DNA from: Brienomyrus brachyistius
Taxonomy: Eukaryota; Chordata; Actinopteri; Osteoglossiformes; Mormyridae
Direction: 5' to 3'
Assembly: GCF_023856365.1 (NCBI RefSeq)
Contig: NC_064535.1
Location: 11,614,363-11,678,362 of the forward strand
Length of the DNA stretch: 64,000 nt
Positions 45,331 to 58,639 of this stretch are shown in pieces. The notes under the pieces are model-generated. The model was given only the letters and a program-made list of their open reading frames with translations, ran no database searches and was not told the origin of the DNA. Position numbers and translations under genes: made by a program. Numbering within the stretch: position 1 is the first letter of the stretch; each line of letters begins with the position of its first letter.

Positions 45331-47094
45331 TGCCACTTAGACTGTATCATTATAGCCATTCGGGAAAAATTACCTGAATTCATAAGACCGTCTTTTATTA
45401 AATTTGTATACTTTTTGTAAACCCATATTATGTGCATATATTTGCAATCATATTAATGATTAAGCAGACAGGAATGAAATGGAACAAGTAAATTAGTACC
45501 TTGAGCTATTAAACTCGGAAATAATAACACATTTAACATGCATTCTTACATTAATAGCTTATTATTTCTACAGAGGAAAAAAAGTATGCAAAAATAATTA
45601 GAATAATGTAGAAATCATTTTGTATTTTCATGCAGTGGAATGATAAAGAATAGACAGCCATACAGACAGATCAAGTTAATGCTAGGAAATATTTATTTTA
45701 TTTAGCAGGGCCTTGATTACAAACTTCAAAATAATTTTGAATAAAATGAGATTGAGGTTATTGGGTTGATTTCTTTGATGATTGTGAAAATCAGCTTGTA
45801 TCACTTAAGCACCAAGTTATTTTTAATGAGTTTTAACAAATTTCAAAATGGCAGACTTTCTAAAAAATGCATTTGTGGTGGAAATAAAGATTAAGGAAAT
45901 GCAAAATCACTTTTTTAAAAAAATAATTAAATGATTCAGTTTCTTGCTGTTGCCATTTCATTTGTGTGGAATCAAAAATAAAGCACAATCACACACGAAC
46001 ACATAAGGAAAAAAGATTTTTCTCAATGTGTTGTGTTTTGCACTTCAGGACCAACGTACAGAGTGTCCCCAAGTACTTAAAGATTTCAAAGGAACAGCCA
46101 TTTATTTAATGAAAGTTACTGTGCAGTAGTACTGCCGGATTTAAGTATGGGTGACATGGGCAGTCACCCAGGGTGGCATCTTACAGGGCATGCTATGGCG
46201 TGCCACTGTGCAGTAGTGACTCAGTGTATTTGATAAGAGCACAACTTTTCTGTTTTTGGACTGGAACATGTGGATGGAGTGGAAAAAAGCATCCGAACAG
46301 CGACCACAGTTCCTCCTGCATGCCATTTCTCTTTCCCTGGTGGTGAAGTACTTTGCCTGCGAGGTCTTGGGCAGAGTTGGGCTCCAGCAGTTTGCCAGTG
46401 CCTTGGAGTCTTCTGTATCTGTAAAATACTCGCTACACTGCACATAATTGGGACTGAACTTCTGTGTTTGGTCCCTTTCTCTGTAGCTTTCTGGAGAACG
46501 TGTGACGGGTCTTTGAAGAGTGAATGAAGGGAGTTGCGTATATGACACATAAAGGACAGCTTTGGGCTCAACGTGTCTGATCTGTGCGAATTGAGGGGCT
46601 TTTATTCCTCTGTTCCACATTGACTGGATCCCAAAGTATTAATTTCACTTCATCAGGGCTGTGATGTGTGAAAGGTGGGCATTGCCCTTATTCTGTCACC
46701 TGCTTCCACTGCATGTGGCTGGACTAGACACACACCATTACTCGTACAAGGCTCGATATATCACTCTTCTGACAGTGAAAGACATCAAAGTTTATGCATG
46801 CAGAATTAAACTCTCAGTACTGATCCTGATGCATCTTATCATGACTTTTTTCTCTTGTGATGAACAAATGCTGTGATTATGTATTTAGTTGTTGCTGTAG
46901 ATATCGTTAGTGCTTAATATACAAGGCATATTAGTGACTTTACAGTGCGGCGGACTAACTCTGGGAGCCCGAGACTGACAGTGGGCCATTTGTGCTATTT
47001 TTGCAGCCGAAAAAGAAATGAGAGGGAAATGAAAATGATGGAATATCAATAATATGCTAATCAAAGCACAAGGGGCAGCTGTAAAACTTATGGT
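45331..47094. other. No gene confidently recognised
   Basis: A GC-richer island at about 46130-46240 (GGGTGACATGGGCAGTCACC and nearby inverted words) may be a MITE piece. The 159-aa minus-strand frame at 46141-46620 overlaps another long frame on the same strand and has no domain. Confidence 0.4.
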
Positions 47095-47115
47095 GGGGGG
47101 GGGGGGGGGGGGGGG
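47095..47115. repeat. Poly-G run of 21
   Basis: Twenty-one consecutive G. Such runs can form G-quadruplexes and are prone to sequencing error. Confidence 0.9.
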
Positions 47116-47975
47116 AGGCAGGAGTGCTGTCAGTTAAATTCACCGGTCAGGGGGAGGAGGAGGATGCTGCAGCAGTGGATCAGTCAGCCAAATGTAAGAT
47201 ATATTATTATATAAATTTTAACCAAAATTGTTATATAAATGGTTTGGAGTGGACATTTGATTTATGTATTTTGTTACAAAAAAAAAAACCTCAAAATCAG
47301 CCCCCTAGAATGCGGGGCCCATGGTTCAACAATTATCTACAGTATACTACTCTATACTCTATACTACTATAAATAATATTACTATTATACTTTACTGTGC
47401 ATATAAAAATCACAGATGGTGCATGAATGCATCTAATTCTCAAGCAGGAAGCAGGCAGTGTCATGATCTAGGCTTGTATTGCTGGTGACAAAGTTGGTGA
47501 ATCTCAACTATCTTGGCCATTGTCGCATACTACAAAGGCATGACACTCCATCGGGATTACTGTTGATCGGGAATTACTTCAGACTAGCTGGAAGATACAT
47601 CGGCTGATTTCCTGCTGAAACCTGTTGACTGAAAGCCTCTTGTCTGTGAAGTTGTTAGCAAGACAAATGGTGACTATTTTGAGACCATTCCCTTGTCCCT
47701 TGACCACTGCTACGGTAATACATTTTTTGAATATTCTATTTCTTTCAAGTACTTATCTAAAAATATATGATGCAAAACAAGTGTAGTCAAACTCAATCAG
47801 ACAGAAAAACACAGAAGGAGGCAAGGGTAAGAACTGTCTTGTTAAAGGGCATTAACATTTTACAACCCAGTAATTGCGATGTCATTTTACACTCCTGGGT
47901 CTCTTTGTGGACACGAGGTCTTCTGCTAATGGACGTTCTATATCACAAGGGCCTTTGTTGATGGCTCGACCATAA
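47116..47975. other. No gene recognised
   Basis: AT-rich unique sequence; short plus-strand frames at 47124 and 47767 have no domain. Confidence 0.5.
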
Positions 47976-47979
47976 TTTT

Positions 47980-48260
47980 TCATGGCAAATGACAATGCTG
48001 CCTTGAAGGGAATCAGTTTCGATAAAACTGCTTCTCTACAGTACATCCCCATTCTAAATATTCATACTGACAAATGAACGGAGCTAAAAAACAGCCTTGA
48101 TATTTCCAGGACATCGCTAGGTGGATTGGGAGAGCACAGGGCTGGAATAGGATCCATTATAATTGACAGTAGCTTAATTCTTCCATTGAGTGTCTCCCCA
48201 TAGATGACTAATGCATTTTCCTTAATTGTTAGGGTAGATTCTGGCAAATAGCCACAGACA
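47980..48260. other. Repeat-free stretch, candidate conserved non-coding element
   Basis: Unique sequence dense in homeodomain-type sites: CCATTATAATTGACAG (TAAT next to TGACAG, a MEIS/PBX-like half-site), CTTAATTC, ACTAATGCATTTTCC and CTTAATTGTTAGG. Candidate only. Confidence 0.3.
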
Positions 48261-49590
48261 CTCAGTGCAGGTTGGTGTCAGTATTTATAAGCTATGCGTA
48301 GCACAAACTCAAGGAGCTTTAATTTTTGCTAAAGGGTTGCAACAGCTTGGATGAAACTTAAATGCAGTTTCGATCAACTGGACCTAATCTGACCACTCTG
48401 TCTAAAACAGCAAAAGCATCCTAAAAATTTGAATTGCATTTAGTTTCTATTGCTGCTAAGATATACCATGATCAAATGTGCAAATCTTGTTTGAAATGAA
48501 TTGTTCCTGCTCGATGAGCTGGAAAACATGCAGTCAGTTATTGCTTGCACCACTATTCAATAAATAACACCATAGACCTACTTACGAATCCATGTGGGAT
48601 AAAGCAATTACTATATGAAGAAAATGTCTTCAAACACCCAAGTTGTGAACTTGCAGAGTCTGGCATGCGATAGTAATTATAAGCTGAAAGCTTCACTCCT
48701 GGGTCTGAATATAAATGCAGGCACATGCATTGCTTTTAAAGCTGATCCTAGAGCAAGAGGAGACAAGTAAAGAGGTTTCAGGGAGATCTCAGAGCTCTTG
48801 ACCTGCTCTATTTAATAATCTTTTAATAGACCAATTCATAAGAAGACTGTGATCCAGGTGATCCATCATGCTCTTCTTGAAGCATCGTGTGATACAAGCA
48901 GGCCAGCATGTGCAGAGATATGAAAGCTGGGTCTCTGCCTTTGGCAGGAAATGATGTGCCTGAAAAATAGAGGCAGACTATTATTTTAAACAGGCAGGGC
49001 AGAATGGACTGCAGCTACTGTAAAGGCTACACTGTAGCTTTTTACCAAATAGGGCATGTCATATGGTTTATAAATCACAGAATCAAATCAATTGCTTTTT
49101 TAGGAATTAATATTATTACCAATTATTACCATTATTATATTACCAAGTATCAATAATGCAAATTACACAGAATGTGATCATTGTCTTGTGTTAATTGTGT
49201 ATGTATCTTGTGTGTGTATGTTGAGCTGTCATATAAGTAGACTGGAGAACCATTTGAAACCACTGACAATTCCCTGTGTTAGCATATTCGGGCAATAAAC
49301 CTCATTTTGAATTGTCGTTAATTATTAGATTGTGAAATATGGAAGATTTTACTTTCTTCTCACACGTGAGAAAGCTGCATGCAGCCCATTAAACCTGAAA
49401 TTGAATGATGTGGGATTGAACAAGCGCCAAACTGTGATGAAATCAAGGTATCAATACAGAGTTATGTTACAATGACTATTTCTTTGGTTAGCTTCAGATT
49501 CTGTTAGCTATGGTTATTCAGCCCCAGGATTCCCAAAAGACTCTTTCAGTCTCCATAAGGAAGTAAACAGCAAAGGATACATTGTAATAG
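48261..49590. other. No gene recognised
   Basis: AT-rich unique sequence. Confidence 0.5.
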
Positions 49591-49599
49591 TATGTCTCA

Positions 49600-49628
49600 G
49601 TATCATATATATATATATATATATGATA
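49600..49628. repeat. (AT)n run forming a palindrome
   Basis: GTATCAT, (AT)n and ATGATAC make a self-complementary block. Confidence 0.85.
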
Positions 49629-49760
49629 CACAGGAAGTATATATAGTTACTGCAATAAAGAATTTGAATTGGCTTTTATGTTCTTTTTAAAGAAATCAGC
49701 AGTGTATTGTAGCAGTTAGAGACATATAAATGAAATCGAATGAACCTTCCTTACTAGTTA

Positions 49761-49901
<141 letters not shown>

Positions 49902-49904
49902 TCA

Positions 49905-50100
49905 GTCAGAATTACATTCATCCGTCTTCCAGGAACACCATGGACCAGATTCCTGTTTTTGGGCTGTGGGATGAAATTCACAAAACACAGCGGAAACATA
50001 GTCCTGCCTCATGCACAGAGCACAGGCAGGATTTAAACCATCATTCCTGAAGTTGGGAGGGAATAGCACTACCCAGTGCACCACTACTGTATGTCTCCCA
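49905..50100 (-). mobile_element. Old SINE relic, minus strand
   Basis: Diverged reverse complement of a SINE head and body: GGGCTGTGGGATGAAATTCA, CAGGCAGGATTTAAACCATC and CAGTGCACCACTACTG (tRNA-like head at the right end). Confidence 0.55.
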
Positions 50101-50240
50101 GGTCTACAATGCAGTAAAACAAAATGTGAATTTAACAACTGAATACCAAAGATAGTTCCTTTGCTAAAGATCCTGTATAGCACAGAAACTCTCTCTGCAA
50201 TGGTAGCTACTGAGCAGAACCACAGCCTGAACCATCTCAA

Positions 50241-50480
50241 ATTCAGTTGAATTCAATTCAATTGAATTCAATTCAATTCAATTCATTTTTAATCGAATAG
50301 TGCATTTTCAATTTACATTGTCTCAAAACACTTTACAGCATCCCTTCCCAAAGCCCCCAGTGAGCAAGCCAGAGGCGACAGTGGCAAGGAAAAACTCCCT
50401 AGAAGGAAGAAACCTTGGGAGGAATCTAACTCAAAGGGGGAGCCCATCCTCCAGGGGCTGGAAGAGGAAGTCAAATGAGC
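50241..50480 (+). repeat. Dispersed fish repeat starting with (AATTC)n
   Basis: (AATTC)n, then CAAAACACTTTACAGCATCC, GGCGACAGTGGCAAGGAAAA with ACTCCCTAGAAGGAAGAAAC, and GGGGGAGCCCATCCTCCAG. This order is shared by a widespread fish dispersed repeat. The copy at 13767 has only the start of it. The overlapping frame at 50300-50692 is not a gene. Confidence 0.7.
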
Positions 50481-51115
50481 AACATGGCGAAGTTCCAATT
50501 CACACTATCCCAATTTTAACATTTGATTCTCAAAGCGGGAGGGCAAGCAGTTGCTGGTGCTGCTTCAGATGGCAGGAAAAACAGTTGTACGGCAGCAGGG
50601 CATATAGGGAAGACGTCGCGAGCAGAAGAGTAAGCAGGCCGGAAAGACACCACAGGAAGTGGGGACGTTGCAGGCAGCAGGGTAATATTTAAAACAATAT
50701 AACCAAATCAGGTTAATGTTTTACTGTTTTCTTTCTCACAGTATCTAAGCTACAAGACACAACTGGTGTTTAACATGTACTGTAACCACATAAAAAAAAA
50801 GACAGATGTAGTAGGTTAGGGTCGACTGCAATTCCAGCTTATGGCTCAAAGACAGAGGGGGGGAAGCTATAATCTGAACCTATTCTGCCTTGAACGAAAC
50901 AGACATGCAAAATGAAAGAGAAATGGGGGCGATCACTTCCGGAAATCACTTTGCACTCAAAAAGCAAACAAACACATAAATAATACCTTAAAAGCCATAT
51001 TTGGGAAATATGTCTATAATAACTGTTTGTGCACACATCTCTCATTCATTGTTGATGTGTCTTTGCTAAAACTGCACACCAATAGTCAGGGGATAAATAT
51101 TAATCTAAATTTGAT
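50481..51115. other. No gene recognised
   Basis: Unique sequence, partly GC-rich near the end of the dispersed repeat. Confidence 0.5.
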
Positions 51116-51265
51116 TATCCCTCCAACACTGAGAAATAACAACACATACAGCTCTCTTTTGAGATGGAAATCACACCCCCTTGTTTTCCATTAACAGGTC
51201 CCATTGTATGTTGGCTCGTAATTAAGCAGAAATCATTGACCCTCTCTATGGATCAGCCGCTAAAA
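51116..51265. other. Repeat-free stretch, candidate conserved non-coding element
   Basis: Unique sequence with TTTTCCATTAACAGG and GGCTCGTAATTAAGCAG (homeodomain-like). Candidate only. Confidence 0.25.
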
Positions 51266-53012
51266 TTACAAAGTCATACATAAGATGAGAAGCTTTTCGA
51301 CTTGTAACAGCATATGGTTCAGAAGTGCCTAATGATGAAACATCATTCCTTAAGCCTTAAACATGTTTCCTTAAACATAGCAGTTAAAAATGTTTCACAA
51401 AATTCCAGCTGATGAAAATCTCACATCAACATTTCAATCAAGAGGCTTCAGTTTAAAAGAGCATGACCAAATCTTGGATCCATATGTTGATTTTGGTCTA
51501 AATAGATATATGAAATTTTACATAAACATTTTGTCAAAACCTTTTCAGGGTACGATTCTAAATTAAATGTGTTAGCTAACTGTTCTTGACTGTCTAATTG
51601 GTCTAAACCAAAGTATTTAAGGAATAATTGTTGTGTTAAAAGGTAGACCTGATGTTTCCAAATATTTTTGACATTATTCACAATTTTTTTGCAATGCTTG
51701 CAATTTTTTGCTCATTTGTATAATTCATGTATAATCATAAATAATTAACTAACAGGCAGGTAATGCATTAGTAACCATATTCTGAACTGTTAAAAAATGT
51801 TCCAGACGAAAGGGATATACTTCCATTCATTCACATTAACACGAATATAACAAACAGTTATTTTAGTCAACGCAATTCGAGTTCGAATGCGAAGTCCCCA
51901 ATAACGTGTTTTGCTGTTTCATTTGAATTGTGCGATGCATTCAGCTAAGCATGATGAATTCATAGTTCAGATGGACAAAAAACCACTTAACACGATGCAT
52001 CACATAAAAGACAGTAATGGAGCCACACGCTGACCTAGCACAGACTTGCAGCACCAAGCAAAGGAAGGATTTTTGTCAAACTCCAGCCCAAATCCATGGC
52101 TTGATTAACCCCATAAAATTCCAAAACGTGAGTTTATTTTTCTTGTTATTAAACAGGAATTAAAACCCACAATCATAGTTTGCAAATTATGTTTTACCCA
52201 TTACAACAGCTACTGTAATTCAATTAGATTCATCACGGGCGTAATTACAGCTAGCTGCGACTAAAGCCATACAGGTCTATAATCTCAGTTCAAAAAAAGT
52301 TTCTCCAGAAAATCTGGCCTTCATCAGTCAGGAGTTTGCGCTGTCCTCCGGTGGTTCTGAGGTAGCCCTGCCTTTACTATAACTCACTGTCAGACACTCT
52401 TTACACCCAGCCATTCCTACTCCCACCACATCTGTTCCACACGCACGGGTCTATGTGACCCCAGACACCGCCATTCAAGTAATGCCTGTGGCATTAATTC
52501 TCACTTATTGTTCTCCCCGTTCTCAAGCAGAACTCCTCATGCTCCCGCGTGAAGTCTGCCCTCAGGGGTTCAAGGGCAATCTGCCGGCACCCGGGTCCTC
52601 ACTAACAGCTGCTTTAGAAGAAATTACCACACTCAAAATGAAACTGACACTCTCCCCAACTTCCCTCAGTAATACTTGCCCAGGCAACATCTCTCTAGAG
52701 CCGACGTCTCCTAATGAGTGGGTTATTAATATCCCCTCCTGAATGTAGTCCACCATAGATGAGACTGTCCATCAGGCAGAGAGTAGAATGTGCTCCCATG
52801 AACCACAAACCTGGCTCTTTTTCTTAAGCCATTACGTTCAAATGCAGTCCAGGAAGAAGACAATTAGTGTAACATTTCCTAACTTTTTAACATTTCATAA
52901 TTAACTCTGATCACAGAAGAGGCATTCCGATAAAACGACTAATGACTGAATTTTTCACTTTCAGCAGCATTAGTTCTTATCTTTCAGTCATTCCTAGCAT
53001 TTAATGTTTTAA
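51266..53012. other. No gene recognised
   Basis: Unique sequence. The open frame at 52455-52742 (95 aa) lies in a GC-richer patch but has no domain and no visible splice context. Confidence 0.45.
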
Positions 53013-53296
53013 TATCTTAATATTGGGGCGGCATGGTGGTGCAGTGCTTAGCACTGTTACCTCACACCTCTGAGATCCAGGTTCGAGTCTCGCCTGGGTC
53101 ACATGTGTGTGGAGTTTGCATGTTCTCCCCATGTCGTCGTGGGGTTTTTTCCGGGTACTCCATTTCCTCCCCACAGTCCAAAAACATGCTGAGGCTAATT
53201 GGAGTTGCTAAATTGCCCGTAGGTGTGCATGTGTGACCCACCGCGACCCAGTAGGATAAGCAGTTTGGAAAATGGATGGATGGATATCTTAATATT
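53013..53296 (+). mobile_element. SINE with perfect 12-bp target duplication and internal deletion
   Basis: The element (53025-53284) is flanked by identical TATCTTAATATT 12-mers (53013-53024, 53285-53296). Head and body are intact. After GTGTGCATGTGTGA the sequence jumps to CCCACCGCGACCCAGTAGG, removing roughly 90 bp of the tail module present at 13470-13565. Confidence 0.93.
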
Positions 53297-53438
53297 CTCC
53301 AGACGATCAATCATCAACATCCATGTCCATCTTCCAGCTGCATGTCTTGGTCAGGGTGATGGGATATCTGCCCATCTCTGGGCACATCCCTGCAGACACA
53401 CACACAAAATCTCATTCTATGGGCAAACTTTTTTGGAG

Positions 53439-53525
53439 TAGTGTTTCCCAATCTGGTCCTCAGGGACCCACAGACTACATTTTTGCTGCCAGACAGGGAG
53501 GGAGCAAAAACATTCCCTGGCTGGC
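53439..53525. mobile_element. Palindromic hAT-like MITE, truncated
   Basis: Starts AGTGTTTCCCAATCTGGTCC, contains CAGACAGGGAGGGAGCAAAA, and lacks the inverted right end. Third copy of the family seen at 11842 and 41511. Confidence 0.75.
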
Positions 53526-54525
53526 TGCTATAGAGTACCAACTCTACCAACCAATACTCATTTTAAACCCGAAAAACTAGATAAGCTTCAGTGAGTATGT
53601 CAGACTACAGGGGCTGCTGCCAGTCATGATCAAATTAGTGCCAGTACTGCTATATGACGTAATATCATATTAATATTTCAGTAATATTCACTGTCAGTAT
53701 TTCATTTTCACCAATTGTTTACCATTTATACTCATTCAAGTACAATTTCTGACAGGACAAAGCCAATGTACTACAAAACAACTGCCAGTGGTAGGCAAAA
53801 ATTCTGTTTTCTCAAAAAAAAAGCAAAAATGTTCTTATAAATATGTACACACGTGCTAGCAATAATACACTTGACTGGTCATACCATATAAGAGGGTATT
53901 GATGCATAACTGTCATGGGAGTTTGAAAGAGTAAAGCACTGCATGATAGTTACTTGGTTAATGCTGAAAAGCATTTATTGCTATCAGGTGTATAGTGTCA
54001 CCCAGCCTTGGGCCCTATATGCTGCCACAACCTTGACCAGAATAAGCTGTTAGAAGAAAGTAGGATGAATTCCTCTTTAGTTGCAAAGAATCAACGAATG
54101 TATTGGAGGTGATTTATTTTAATTATTGCTTTTTCCAGAAATGGGTGTTCTTAAGTGCTGCATCTAGCAGAGTTTCATTTTGTCCAATTTTCTATATCGC
54201 TCACAATTGAGATTTCTTAACCTTGTTCACAAGGATAAGGCCAGAGAACAGATTTGCTGGAGTGCTTAATTTCAGTGTATGATCAGTGTATCAGTACAAT
54301 ATGAAAATTAGAATTTTTCTTTATTTAGTTTATTTCATTTGTTACAATTCTATGGAATAAATACAATTCAAAGCAAATAGAGCGATCTTTGTTTTAAAAT
54401 TGTAACTTCTTCATTTTTCATTTTGTATTTTTAATAATTAAACCACAGATGGTTTGCTGTTATTCTGAGAATTACACAAAAGGGAATTCCAAAAAAAAAA
54501 TCGAAGTACATGGCAAGTTTGGACC
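53526..54525. other. No gene recognised
   Basis: AT-rich unique sequence. Confidence 0.5.
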
Positions 54526-54526
54526 C

Positions 54527-54660
54527 TATCCCAGAAAGTACCTAACGCTGGGAACTGAGAGATACCAGTTCACCCATACCAGATTGGAAGGATACCCAGA
54601 ATACACTGGGAGGACATCCGAACACACAGAACCCACAACCCTGAGAGTGTAAGTTTGCAG
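54527..54660 (-). mobile_element. Strongly decayed SINE/L2 relic, minus strand
   Basis: CCTATCCCAGAAAGTACC, then ACACTGGGAGGACATCCGAA and CAGAACCCACAACCCTGAG follow the reverse-complement order of an L2-like SINE tail and body. Confidence 0.4.
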
Positions 54661-55540
54661 AACCACACAACGAGTCACCATGCCGCCTACTATCTCAACA
54701 GCGCAGCAGAAATTACACTGTACCCAACAAGGACCTAAACTCCACAGAAAATAAAAAACAGAAGGAAAAAATAGGTTGTGTGGCAGGATGTGAAGTGGAC
54801 AGAGGTGGGCAGAGCAGGGCTGAGCAAAGCCAGGGTACATTACTAATGACAGCCTAAAATGTGAAATTGCACCGTATCAGAACTAAAAAACTTCTCAAAT
54901 TAATCCATGAAAAGTCATACAAACTAAAACATAAATTATGGGTGCAGCCTATATCATCGGGGACCTGTGTTGGACTCCCAAAATCTCCCTGAATCCTTCC
55001 AACACAACCTATTTAACCCTTAACAAAGTAATCATCCCAGTGAGCATCACACATGTCTCATTATCTGAGTTACCTCTAAGCACAGGGCCAGATGATTACT
55101 CAGTGCAACAAATCACCATCTCTAGGAAACAGCTAGATTCTACCATCTACCTGCTCACATTGATGCAGCATTCACAGAAGTGGCAGTAAATCACTGTTGA
55201 AAAGCCAGCCCGGCTTGACAACAAAACCATGTGACACTTGAATTCACTAGTGAAGGCAAGAATGCACACGACATATACAACAAGGGTGGTGACAGAAAAA
55301 ACAGGGACCTTGTCATAAAACATCTGTATCTTTTGAGGCCCCTGTAAGTCACTCTGATAAAACAGTATATAAAGAAAACAAAAGTGCTTTGATATATATG
55401 CATACTTATATCAAAGTAAGGAATGATAAAACTGTACCAGAAAATAGTGTGAAGCTTTTCTTAGGACATATGTAACATTAAAGGATAAACATGACAGGCC
55501 TAAAAAAGAAATCAGATCTTTTCAGAGCACAGGAAGCCAT
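54661..55540. other. No gene recognised
   Basis: Unique sequence with short frames on both strands. Confidence 0.5.
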
Positions 55541-55675
55541 GGAGCCTATCCCAGGCTAGAACATAGCAGAAGGCAAGGGTTGGGTGAGATGCAAGTCCAA
55601 TGCAGGGCAAATGCACTACAGGGAAATTCATGGATGAAAGCTGGGTTAACTGCATGTCTTTGGACTGCACAAGTA
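55541..55675 (-). mobile_element. Old SINE/L2 relic, minus strand
   Basis: GGAGCCTATCCCAGGCTAGA, GGCAAGGGTTGGGTGAG and TGCATGTCTTTGGACTGCAC follow the reverse complement of an L2-type tail and body. Confidence 0.6.
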
Positions 55676-57998
55676 AGGTCTTATGTAGCAACGACATACT
55701 TTTGATAGGCAAACTTTGCAAAGACCATTCATGCTGCGCTCTTGGGGGACCTTAAACCACAATAGGTGGATAATTAAATACACATTCCATCATCACCATC
55801 TAGGGAACCACGCTGGCATTGATGCATTCTTAGATCATCTGAGATATATTCATTCTGATGATGCTGCGCGGCTTTTATAAAATAGTATATAACGCAATGG
55901 TAGACAGTTTTATCGATATCTAATTATTTCATAATATGCTCTATTCAAATAATCATCAAAAAGTAGAGTTAAGCAAAGAAAAATTCGCAGAAGCTCCATG
56001 TTCCACCAGAAAATAGATTTCCCTTATCAAAATGTCAAGTACAATTCATTCAGACTTCACTGTGAATGCCTTTCTTACTTTTTAAATAAAATAAAAAGGA
56101 GTATCCGGTGATTTAATAATATTTTTTGAAAGTCTAATTAAAGAAAATCCTATCCTGAGAGTGTTCAGAAAGTAAAAGGTGACCCTGAAACTTCAGCAAT
56201 TATTTCAGTAATTGCAGGAAAGATCATACACTTTACGCACATAAAACATAATTGTGACACTTTTAATTTTCCTCACTCACTATTATTCCAGCAATTTTAA
56301 TTTCCTTAAATATGGAGGGCAACAGAAAATTGTATCATATATACAAAAGGACATCGAAAATATTTGTCACAAAATTTAATCATCATGTAACAATGAAATA
56401 TTCCGACAGATGAATAGACACTAGAATATCTGTAATAACGGTACCTATAGAATCTTATATACGTAATGTACAAAGCCAATTTTACCGCACAGTTCAGAAA
56501 TGCCCGTAGATCAATACCCACTTAAAACATAAAACTGTTAAAATCTTCCCAGCAATAATGGAGATTACACTAAATTTTCTAAACCATGACATCTATCACT
56601 GCTGCTACTCCACAACTACCATCCTATGTGTACAGATGCAAAAATGCTGAGTTACTCGATACGGTTCTCAGCTTTTCCAAACAGTATAAATAATTTATTA
56701 GTCACTTAAAAGCAGTATTAGGTGGCTGCACTAGCATCGAGGAGTTTCTAAATTAAAAAATAAATTGAATTATATTAAACGCTATTTTTACCTTATTATG
56801 TTTTCTAGGCCTGTTTCAGTACAAGAAATTTCATTTTATTCCATTTTGATTTAGCAGAACAAAGCATGTTCAGGGCACTTGATGGCCAGCCATTTAGATA
56901 AGCAGAATGTGTTGCCAATTGATTGATTAATCAATGCTTAACTTAACAATGCCCTACCTCAGCATCAGCAGTTCTTTAACGTACATTTACCTTATTGAGT
57001 ATTTTTTTTTTCAACCACTTACACTACTTAGGCTTATCATGCCAAATAAAATAACACTTTTACAGGGAGAAAAATTTATACAGGTATATTCCAAAGTAGC
57101 ATGCTTAGCATATACAGTATTTTGTATTATATTATGGAGCTTTTATTGTTTAAGCACATAATTGTGTTCCGGTTGAATCAAAATGGAATCAAATAAAATT
57201 TCTTTAATTTCATTTTACAATGGATAGTTTATAATTTATCAGCAGGTAAATTGCTGAATTCTGCTATAGCTAACACCCCACACTGAAAATATATGTAAAT
57301 ATCAGAAATTTTGCATGAACTTGGAACAATTTGCATGGTTCATGACGATTTACATATTCTTTGTTGGAATTTGTGTGCAACCAAAACAAGACTAAAGCAT
57401 CGAAATATGAATCGTGTCTGTAGTCCATGACTCCAGTAGTAAAAGAATGTGTCTGACAGTCAACAGCCAGGAATCTAATTGTATATCATTAGACTGTTTA
57501 TGGACTGCAAAATATAATTATAAAACCCCTGCATTTCTATTTTGCAATTAAATTACAGGCCACTTGGTAGAGAAACAAACAGCATGAAATTGTATTTCAG
57601 TCCAAATCTGGTTTGTGTAACTAACAGGAAGAAACCGTACAATTCTTTGATCTGAGAGATGAAGATGGGAGATTCCTTAATTAGTCATTTACAGTATTTA
57701 CATTGAAGAAGGACCACACAGTGAAATGCATATGGCATAGCATTTAGATGCATATACTGCATCACCTATCTGAGTGGCGACACTTTAACTGCAAAAAATA
57801 TGTGTGAAGTTTTAGCTATGCCTTTATAGGTTGTGCTGTGATTGCCTGTCTTTTGTAGAAAAAACAGAAATACAATAGTTTTTGAACACCAAATTTCACA
57901 AAGTCAAGAAATCTGACAGACCACACTGTGCAAACTGAAAACTGTGCAAATTCAGATGACTGCAGTGCTGACCACTTCCCAGCAGCTGAACATTGCAG

Positions 57999-58002
<4 letters not shown>
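55676..58002. other. No gene or repeat family recognised
   Basis: Long AT-rich unique stretch with short open frames only. Confidence 0.5.

Positions 58003-58039
<37 letters not shown>
58003..58039. repeat. (TG)n microsatellite
   Basis: About eighteen uninterrupted TG dinucleotides. Confidence 0.95.
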
Positions 58040-58040
<1 letters not shown>

Positions 58041-58639
58041 CTGGGTGACCTGGGGCTGGTCCATGTTTCCCTGCCTGATACACATTTGCATTTCCCCATG
58101 TGTGGCATCCCCCCTCCCCCCTGGGCTAACAGACAATGCTAGATCCCTTTCATTTGTAAAAATGTCCTGTATTGGTAAAATTCCCATCTCCATGTTTGTG
58201 TGCATGTTTGCTATCTTTCGAGTGCTTTTCCATAAAGTCTTCCAATGTATTACTAAAATAATAATAGGTACTTATCCCGGCCTGTGTCTATGTAGCAATA
58301 TCTACTCTTGCTTGTTGGTTATGCTGCGTCCTTTTAATGTGGGAGTACTGCTGCCTGCCTCATGCTGTCTTTGCTGGTACAGCGCCACACTGGGGGATCA
58401 ATGGGAAGGTCCACATGGCGCACGCCTATGAAGGCTCCAAAGGGACCTATAGAGGGAAGTAGAAATGCTCCAGGCTGTGATACTGGGGAAGTTGTTGGAC
58501 CTGTATTGCTCAGTGATACGCAGACTTGATGGACTGACCACCCCCAGGGAGCCCAAGGTGCAAAAGCAGACCAGAGACTTTGCCTACTGCCAAGTTCCCC
58601 CATCCCCGCTACCATGGCAGTGCTGGTCAGACTGCTAAA

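Noticed and set aside
46141..46620. 159-aa minus-strand open frame
   Set aside because: Overlaps a 116-aa frame on the same strand in another phase and includes a MITE-like patch; no known motif.
50300..50692. 130-aa open frame
   Set aside because: Lies in a dispersed fish repeat.
52455..52742. 95-aa open frame in a GC-richer patch
   Set aside because: No domain, no flanking splice sites, low complexity in Ser/Thr/Pro.
57928..58431. 167-aa open frame
   Set aside because: Driven by the (TG)n microsatellite, which reads as Cys-Val repeats; not a gene.
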